From an uncultured bacterium (GTDB taxonomy: Bacteria > Verrucomicrobiota > Kiritimatiellia > CAIKKV01): 5,735 nucleotides of DNA. The DNA lies in the NCBI GenBank assembly GCA_903828035.1, contig CAIKKV010000335.1, forward strand, positions 1 through 5,735, in the 5' to 3' direction. The translations under genes and the position numbers were made by a program. Shown here piece by piece: positions 1 to 5,735 of the stretch. A model generated the notes under the pieces. That model was given only the letters and a program-made list of their open reading frames with translations, did no database searches and was not told the DNA's origin. Each line of letters begins with the position of its first letter. The first letter of the stretch is position 1.

Positions 1-14
1 CCCACACGTATAAG

Positions 15-473
15 ATGATCACCGGTCAACCCCTCCTACTAGGCCAAGATCACCGCGGCTTATCCCACTTACCCCCTTTTCTTTTCTCGAAACGCCCCTC
101 CTCAAACCCTGTTCCAGACGCGTCCTCGGACGATGGCTGGGACAGGGTTTTGATTATCCCCTTCATCAGTTTGTCCGACAACGGAAGCAGCTACGTTGTC
201 CTTGTTGAAGCCCCCGGGCTCAGCATCTCCAATATTGAGTTCCAGTTGAACGGCCGTGAACTGGTCATCTCCTCCGGCACATTCGCCGCCATGATCGCGA
301 CGACCGGAGCCTTGAGCCTGGTCAGCATTCCAAAGCACCGCATCCGATTCCCGGGCCCGGTCGCGGATACAGGCCCGCCGGTCGCGGAAGCGGTCGCGGC
401 CGGCCGATTGCGCGTCACCCTGCGCAAGGCGAAGAGTGAAGACGACTCCGCCATGGCCATTTCAAGCCTGTAA
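15..473 (+). CDS. Divergent Hsp20/alpha-crystallin-like small heat shock protein, start uncertain
   Basis: Probable small heat shock protein, an ATP-independent holdase of the Hsp20 family. Counting from ATG 15 gives 152 residues. Residues about 47-138 follow the alpha-crystallin domain pattern: a strand ending in YVVLVEAPGLS (60-70), then NIEFQLNGRELVISSG (73-88), a variable loop, RIRFPGPV (109-116), and a final VAEAVAAGRLRVTLRK (123-138). The last segment matches the family's A-x4-G-x-L element, except that Glu replaces the Ala. The N-terminal 45 residues do not look genuine: they use CTA and TTA leucine codons that are rare elsewhere here, have no clear ribosome binding site, and overlap a hairpin. 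In-frame alternatives are TTG at 150 and TTG at 171, neither with a good ribosome binding site. The frame is also open leftward to position 3, so a start outside the window is possible. It lies 77 bp before the Bat operon on the same strand. A decayed gene copy is the main alternative. The fold assignment is by eye only. Confidence 0.5.
   Translation: MITGQPLLLGQDHRGLSHLPPFLFSKRPSSNPVPDASSDDGWDRVLIIPFISLSDNGSSYVVLVEAPGLSISNIEFQLNGRELVISSGTFAAMIATTGALSLVSIPKHRIRFPGPVADTGPPVAEAVAAGRLRVTLRKAKSEDDSAMAISSL
104..150 (+). terminator. Nested hairpin with flanking A and T runs, terminator-like
   Basis: The arms 104-117 and 137-150 form a 14-bp inverted repeat (AAACCCTGTTCCAG against CTGGGACAGGGTTT) with a single T/G wobble. 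A second short stem, CGTCC (121-125) with GGACG (128-132), sits inside the loop. The run TTTT at 148-151 follows the GC-rich part, as in a Rho-independent terminator, and the AAA on the other side could make it work in both directions. It probably ends transcription of a gene to the left of the window. This would also argue that the first 45 codons of the Hsp20-like frame are not translated. The T run is short, so an RNA structure with a regulatory role is an alternative. Confidence 0.45.
358..399 (+). repeat. Three in-frame copies of the 9-mer CGGTCGCGG
   Basis: Exact copies lie at 358-366, 379-387 and 391-399. They are offset by 21 and 12 bp, both multiples of three, and encode PVAD, PVAE and AVAA in the Hsp20-like frame. 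They fall in the loop before the last alpha-crystallin strand. This looks like a small local expansion in GC-rich coding DNA rather than a mobile repeat. Confidence 0.6.
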
Positions 474-550
474 CCCGCTTTGCTCTGTTCATTTGTCCCG
501 AACTCCCGTATGATCCCGACGTCCATTCCAACTGTAGCCAAGGAGTCCCC
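474..550 (+). promoter_or_regulatory. Candidate Bat operon leader and promoter region
   Basis: This is the only gap above 25 bp in front of the operon. TATGAT at 509-514 is a good -10-like hexamer. With 17-bp spacing the matching -35 position is TGTTCA (486-491), which agrees with TTGACA at only 3 of 6 positions. No operator palindrome or terminator hairpin was seen between the Hsp20-like stop and the operon, so read-through from upstream is equally possible. Confidence 0.25.
540..545 (+). promoter_or_regulatory. Shine-Dalgarno site of the MoxR gene
   Basis: AAGGAG lies 5 nt before ATG 551 and fixes that start. It is the best-formed translation signal in the 5' part of the window. Confidence 0.8.
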
Positions 551-1540
<990 letters not shown>

Positions 1541-1563
1541 CCCCCTCCCTGACGGGACCCGCC

Positions 1564-2454
<891 letters not shown>

Positions 2455-2455
2455 T

Positions 2456-3433
2456 ATGAGACCCCTGATCCTGGCCCTCATCCTGGCCGCGGCTTCCGCC
2501 CTGTCCGGCTGCTCGCCGAAGACGGCGCCCGCCGCCGCTGAGCCGGCCGCCCGCACCGAAGAGCTGGCCACGGGCCGGATCCGGCTTTCCCTCTCCGCCA
2601 TGCCGCCCAAGGTCCGCCTTGACCGCCCCCTCTTCGTCACCCTCACGCTGGACACGCCCGACTCCGTGGTGGCGGACTGGCCCTCGCTGGAAGACCGCTT
2701 TGAAGGCTTCGACGTCGCCCGCTCCTACGAAGCCGGACTGCGCTCCGATTCCGGCCGCACCTCGCGCGAACTGCGCGTGCGGCTGATGCCGAAAGCCGCT
2801 CCGGAATACCGCCTGAAGCCCATGGCCATCACCTACCATGAAACCAATGCCCCCGCGGAAGCCGCCGGCTGGATTAAAACGGCCCCCCTCGTCTTCCAGT
2901 CCGAAGCGCTCCCCGCCGCCTCCGGCATGGCCCCGCCGGCCGACCCCCTTTCCATCCGGCCCTCGCCCCGCGAAATCGGCTTTGTCCTGCTTGTGATTTT
3001 TCTGGCCGGCCTTCTCATCGCGGCCCTGGTGATCCTGATCCGCCGCCTGCGGCATGCGCGCAAGCTGCGCCAGATGAGCCCCCGCCAGCGGGCCCTGCTC
3101 GAACTCGAGGCCCTGGTCGCCCGCCATCTCGTCGAAGAAGGCCAGATCAAAGAGTTTTACTTCGAGCTCACCTCGGTGGTCCGCCGCTACATCGAGCGCT
3201 GCCACGGCATCCGGGCGCCCGAGCAGACAACGGAGGAGTTCCTGATCTCCGCCGGCGCCGACCCCCGCTTCCCGCGCGAGTCGCTGCAGCGGCTCCAGGC
3301 GTTCCTGACGGCCGCTGATTTCGTCAAGTTCGCCGACTACCGCCCGGGTCCCGAAGCGGGCCCGCATGCCCTGGAGACGGCGAGGGAGTACGTGACCACC
3401 GATCCGGCCGCGCCGGTCGAAGGGAGGAGCTGA
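2456..3433 (+). CDS. BatD/DUF4381-like lipoprotein with one internal membrane span
   Basis: Membrane protein of 325 residues in the slot that Bat operons use for a DUF4381 or BatD-like protein. It opens with a lipoprotein signal whose lipobox LSGC (16-19) marks C19 as the lipidated residue. An Ala/Pro-rich linker follows, then a beta-rich region of about 40-150 resembling the extracytoplasmic part of BatD-type proteins. One hydrophobic helix spans about 174-195. The basic run RRLRHARKLR (196-205) after it suggests a cytoplasmic C-terminal domain. That domain (about 207-315) shows the pattern ALLELEALVARHL (213-225), EFYFELTSVVRRYIE (233-247), APEQTTEEFL (254-263) and DFVKFADYRP (288-297), shared by this family. 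The start is fixed by GGAGG 7 nt upstream. It may tether the periplasmic Bat proteins to MoxR and DUF58. A lipobox together with a later span is unusual; the N-terminal segment could instead be an ordinary cleaved signal. Confidence 0.82.
   Translation: MRPLILALILAAASALSGCSPKTAPAAAEPAARTEELATGRIRLSLSAMPPKVRLDRPLFVTLTLDTPDSVVADWPSLEDRFEGFDVARSYEAGLRSDSGRTSRELRVRLMPKAAPEYRLKPMAITYHETNAPAEAAGWIKTAPLVFQSEALPAASGMAPPADPLSIRPSPREIGFVLLVIFLAGLLIAALVILIRRLRHARKLRQMSPRQRALLELEALVARHLVEEGQIKEFYFELTSVVRRYIERCHGIRAPEQTTEEFLISAGADPRFPRESLQRLQAFLTAADFVKFADYRPGPEAGPHALETAREYVTTDPAAPVEGRS
3422..3429 (+). promoter_or_regulatory. Shine-Dalgarno site of batA inside the preceding gene
   Basis: GGGAGGAG overlaps the last codons of the BatD-like gene and ends 5 nt before ATG 3435. 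It is one of the strongest ribosome binding sites in the operon. Confidence 0.8.
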
Positions 3434-3434
3434 C

Positions 3435-4469
3435 ATGTTCCGCTTCGCCCAGCCCCTCGCCTTCCTTCTGATCCTGCCCTGGCTGGCCGTCGCCTGGCGG
3501 CTGGTGCGCCGCGGCCGCCGGCCCACGCCCATCTTCACCGGCCTCCGCATCCTGGCCAATCCCCCCCTCACCTGGCGGATCCGGCTCATGGCCTCCGCGC
3601 CGTTCCTGTTCCTGGCCGGCCTTCTCCTGTCGATCGTGGCGCTGGCCCGCCCGCAGCATGTCCTCTCCCGCGTCACGCGCACCACCGACGCCGTGGCCAT
3701 CCAGATGGTGCTCGACACCTCCGGCTCCATGGAGGCGCTGGATTTCAGCACGCAAACCGCGATGAAAACACGCCTGGATGTGGTCAAGGAGGTCTTTGCC
3801 GATTTCATCCGCCAGCGGCCCGACGACCTGATCGGCCTGGTCGCCTTCGCCGGATACCCCTCCACCCGCGCGCCGCTGACCCCGGATCACCCCGCGCTCC
3901 TCAAGGTCCTGGAAACCGTCGAGGTGCCCCGCACCATCATCGGACGCGACGGCCAGGTGAGCAATCCCGAGGAGATGCTCACCGCCATCGGCGATGCCCT
4001 CGCCACGGCCTGCGCCCGGATGGAAAAGGTCGAGATGAACTCGCGGATCATCGTGCTCCTGAGCGACGGGGAAAACAACTTCGGCATCATCAAGCCGCTC
4101 GAGGCCGTCAAGGCCGCCAAGAAACTGGGCGTCCGGGTCTATGCCATCGGCGTCGGCAGCACGGGGATGGCGCCGGTCAAGGCCCGGGATATGGCGGGGC
4201 GCGAAGTGATTGCGCAGGCCATGGTGACGCTGGACGAGAGCCTGCTGCGCCAGATCGCCGAGGGCACCGGCGCCCGCTACTTCAATGTCCGCGACCCGAA
4301 GGGCCTCAAGCAGGCGCTCGACGATATCGACAAGCTGGAGAAGACGCGCGTCTCAAGCGAGGTCTTCACCCAGGCGGAAGAACGTTTCCCCCGCTTCCTG
4401 GTGCCGGGCCTGATCCTTCTCGCCCTCGGTGCCCTCTTCCGGAACGGGGGAGGCCGGGAGCTCGTATGA
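3435..4469 (+). CDS. batA: BatA: membrane-anchored VWA domain protein
   Basis: VWA protein of 344 residues, the usual BatA length. Two N-terminal membrane helices lie at about 6-24 and 52-71, separated by a basic loop (WRLVRRGRRP, 21-30). A VWA domain spans about 86-300 and a last helix lies at about 319-336. The MIDAS is complete: D94, S96 and S98 in DTSGS, probably T183 in TAIGDA, and D211 in LSDGENN. The segment APLTPD (146-151) is also typical of BatA. By the positive-inside rule the loop between helices 1 and 2 is cytoplasmic and the VWA domain periplasmic. The gene starts 1 bp after the preceding stop. Bat proteins were linked to aerotolerance in Bacteroides and to stress resistance in other Gram-negative bacteria, but the ligand of the VWA domain is not established. 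Confidence 0.93.
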   Translation: MFRFAQPLAFLLILPWLAVAWRLVRRGRRPTPIFTGLRILANPPLTWRIRLMASAPFLFLAGLLLSIVALARPQHVLSRVTRTTDAVAIQMVLDTSGSMEALDFSTQTAMKTRLDVVKEVFADFIRQRPDDLIGLVAFAGYPSTRAPLTPDHPALLKVLETVEVPRTIIGRDGQVSNPEEMLTAIGDALATACARMEKVEMNSRIIVLLSDGENNFGIIKPLEAVKAAKKLGVRVYAIGVGSTGMAPVKARDMAGREVIAQAMVTLDESLLRQIAEGTGARYFNVRDPKGLKQALDDIDKLEKTRVSSEVFTQAEERFPRFLVPGLILLALGALFRNGGGRELV

Positions 4470-4489
4470 GAATACCGGAGAAACCATGA
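4466..4489 (+). other. Possible coupling mini-ORF between batA and batB
   Basis: An 8-codon frame encodes MRIPEKP. Its ATG overlaps the batA stop (ATGA, 4466-4469) and its TGA overlaps the batB start (ATGA, 4486-4489). GGGAG (4456-4460) lies 5 nt before its ATG, and GGAG (4477-4480) lies 5 nt before the batB ATG. It could pass ribosomes from batA to batB. Chance is a real alternative for so short a frame. Confidence 0.25.
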
Positions 4490-5735
4490 ACGCCATCACC
4501 TTTGCCAATCCCTGGTTGCTGGTCCTGCTCTGGCTGGTCCCGCTGGCGGCTTTCGCCCTTTACTGGCTGAGAGAGCGCCGCCAGCGCCAGGTCCGGGCCT
4601 GGGTTTCCCCCGCCATGCAGGCCAGGCAGCTTCCCGCCCATAACGGCTGGCGCTTTGCGCTCCAGCTGACCCTGATCAGCCTCGGCTTCGCCCTCGCCCT
4701 CATCGCCCTCGCCCGCCCCCGGTTCGGCGAGATCCAGGACAAGGTCACCCGCCGCGGCCGCGACCTGATGCTGGTGCTCGACGTCTCCCGCTCCATGCTG
4801 GCCGCGGACGCGGCGCCCAACCGGCTGGAGCGCGCCAAGGCCGACCTGATCGACCTGATCAACAGCCTCGACGGGGATCGCGCCGGGCTCATCCTCTTCC
4901 GCCACAAGGCGGCACCCGTCTGCCCGCTCACCACCGACTACGCGTTCCTGCTTCAGATGCTGGACGCCGCCTCGCCCGACTCCGCCCCGCCCGGGGAAAC
5001 CGATATCGGGGACGCCATCCGCAAGGCCATGGACGCCCTGGACCTCCAGCAAAGCGGCCACCAGGCGATCGTGCTGGTGTCCGATGGCGAGGATCTCGCC
5101 GGCGCGCTGGACGAAGCCGTCGCCAAAGCCAAGGAGCGCGGCATCACCCTTTTCACGGTCGGCTTCGGCAGCCTCTCCGGCACTTCGGTCCCCGATACGG
5201 AAGGCGGCCGGATGACCTACCACGGATCCGAGGTGACCAGCAAGCTGAACCCCGTCACGCTGCGCTCCATGGCCGCGCGCACGGGCGGCGTCTATGTGCC
5301 GGTCGGCACGGCGCGCGTCAACCTGGGCGATCTCTACCGCGATCACCTGCGCAAGCTGAACGCCCGGGAGTTGGATGAAACCGTGACCCGCCGCCAGATT
5401 GAACGGTTCGCCTGGTTCCTGCTCCCGGCCCTCCTGCTCTGGCTGGCCGCAGCCGCCTTCAGCGCCGGCCGCCCCCTGCTCCGGAGCGCCAAAACCTCCG
5501 CCGCCCTCTTCGTGGCCCTGTGCCTGTGGCCCGGAACAGGGCGCGGCGCCGACGCTGCCGCCCCGGGCGATCCGGTCAAGCTCGCGCGCCAGGCGCAGTC
5601 GCAATACCGGGCCGGCCGCTACACCGAAGCGGCCGATCTTTACCGGCAGGCGGCCGGGCAGGCCCGGGCCGCGCATCCCGCCCGCGATTACTTCAATGCC
5701 GGCTGCGCCCTGTTCCAGGCGGGCAAGTACCCGGA
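4486..5735 (+). CDS. batB: BatB-type VWA protein fused to a C-terminal TPR region (partial, cut by window end)
   Basis: The frame is open for 416 full codons and runs off the right edge. Helices lie at about 9-28 and 57-75, with a strongly basic loop between them (RERRQRQVR, 29-37). The VWA domain, about 90-290, has a complete MIDAS: D99, S101 and S103 in DVSRS, probably T172 in TDIGDA, and D200 in VSDGED. A third helix spans about 308-325. A short basic stretch (R329, R333, K336) leads to a hydrophobic segment, 337-349, that ends in ADA (355-357) and looks like a signal peptide. From about 366 the sequence is TPR-like: AQSQYRAGRYTEAADLYRQA (369-388), then ARDYFNAGCALFQAGKY (399-415). This is the BatB-BatC fusion arrangement; four membrane spans would place the TPR part in the periplasm. 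ATG 4486 is supported by GGAG 5 nt upstream, and no earlier in-frame start lies between it and the batA stop. The missing 3' part should hold more TPR units. Confidence 0.92.
   Translation, partial: MNAITFANPWLLVLLWLVPLAAFALYWLRERRQRQVRAWVSPAMQARQLPAHNGWRFALQLTLISLGFALALIALARPRFGEIQDKVTRRGRDLMLVLDVSRSMLAADAAPNRLERAKADLIDLINSLDGDRAGLILFRHKAAPVCPLTTDYAFLLQMLDAASPDSAPPGETDIGDAIRKAMDALDLQQSGHQAIVLVSDGEDLAGALDEAVAKAKERGITLFTVGFGSLSGTSVPDTEGGRMTYHGSEVTSKLNPVTLRSMAARTGGVYVPVGTARVNLGDLYRDHLRKLNARELDETVTRRQIERFAWFLLPALLLWLAAAAFSAGRPLLRSAKTSAALFVALCLWPGTGRGADAAAPGDPVKLARQAQSQYRAGRYTEAADLYRQAAGQARAAHPARDYFNAGCALFQAGKYP

Noticed and set aside
61..113. Pyrimidine-rich tract near the left edge, considered as a repeat or triplex-forming element.
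   Set aside because: It has no internal periodicity or mirror symmetry; it is simply C/T-rich sequence before the hairpin.
493..514. Promoter with TTGTCC (493-498) as -35 and TATGAT (509-514) as -10.
   Set aside because: The spacing of 10 bp is too short for a sigma-70 promoter; only the weaker 17-bp pairing with TGTTCA was kept as a low-confidence candidate.
4366..5676. Long open minus-strand frame (436 codons) opposite batB.
   Set aside because: It is antisense to a VWA-TPR protein with a complete MIDAS; the translated product shows only Gly/Gln/Ala-rich sequence.

Overview
The window is GC-rich, uses GC-ending codons heavily, and carries one tightly packed plus-strand operon of the Bat (Bacteroides aerotolerance) / MoxR type. 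A less certain small heat-shock-like gene lies in front of it. No ribosomal RNA, tRNA, transposase, CRISPR array or phage gene is visible. The gene order MoxR ATPase, DUF58, DUF4381/BatD-like membrane protein, VWA (BatA), VWA-TPR (BatB) occurs in many Gram-negative phyla. High GC together with the long BatD-like protein would fit the Planctomycetes-Verrucomicrobia-Kiritimatiellota neighbourhood. That assignment is inference, because no marker gene is present.

Layout. Positions 1-150 are pyrimidine-rich, use codons that are rare elsewhere in the window, and hold a nested hairpin (104-150) followed by a short T run. This stretch is probably largely non-coding. Positions of about 150-473 encode a divergent Hsp20/alpha-crystallin-like domain. 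The frame is open to the left edge of the window, so its start is unresolved. A 77-bp gap (474-550) may hold the operon promoter. The operon follows: MoxR AAA+ ATPase (551-1540), DUF58 protein (1564-2454), lipidated BatD/DUF4381-like protein (2456-3433), BatA (3435-4469) and BatB with a C-terminal TPR region (4486 to beyond the right edge). Gaps are 23, 1, 1 and 16 bp, and each gene has a Shine-Dalgarno-like site, so co-transcription and translational coupling are likely.

How the parts may work together. MoxR ATPases are thought to act as chaperone-like remodelers of partner proteins that carry VWA domains. Here three partners (DUF58, BatA, BatB) keep a complete metal-ion-dependent adhesion site (MIDAS). 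By the positive-inside rule, the BatA and BatB VWA domains and the BatB TPR region should be periplasmic. MoxR, DUF58 and the C-terminal domain of the BatD-like protein should be cytoplasmic. This suggests a membrane-spanning assembly in which the ATPase side and the periplasmic VWA/TPR side are joined by the BatD-like protein. The system is known in outline but its biochemical substrate is not established. The most unusual points are the lipobox on a protein that also has an internal membrane span, the signal-peptide-like segment inside the BatB-TPR fusion, and a 7-residue mini-ORF that links batA and batB through two ATGA overlaps.
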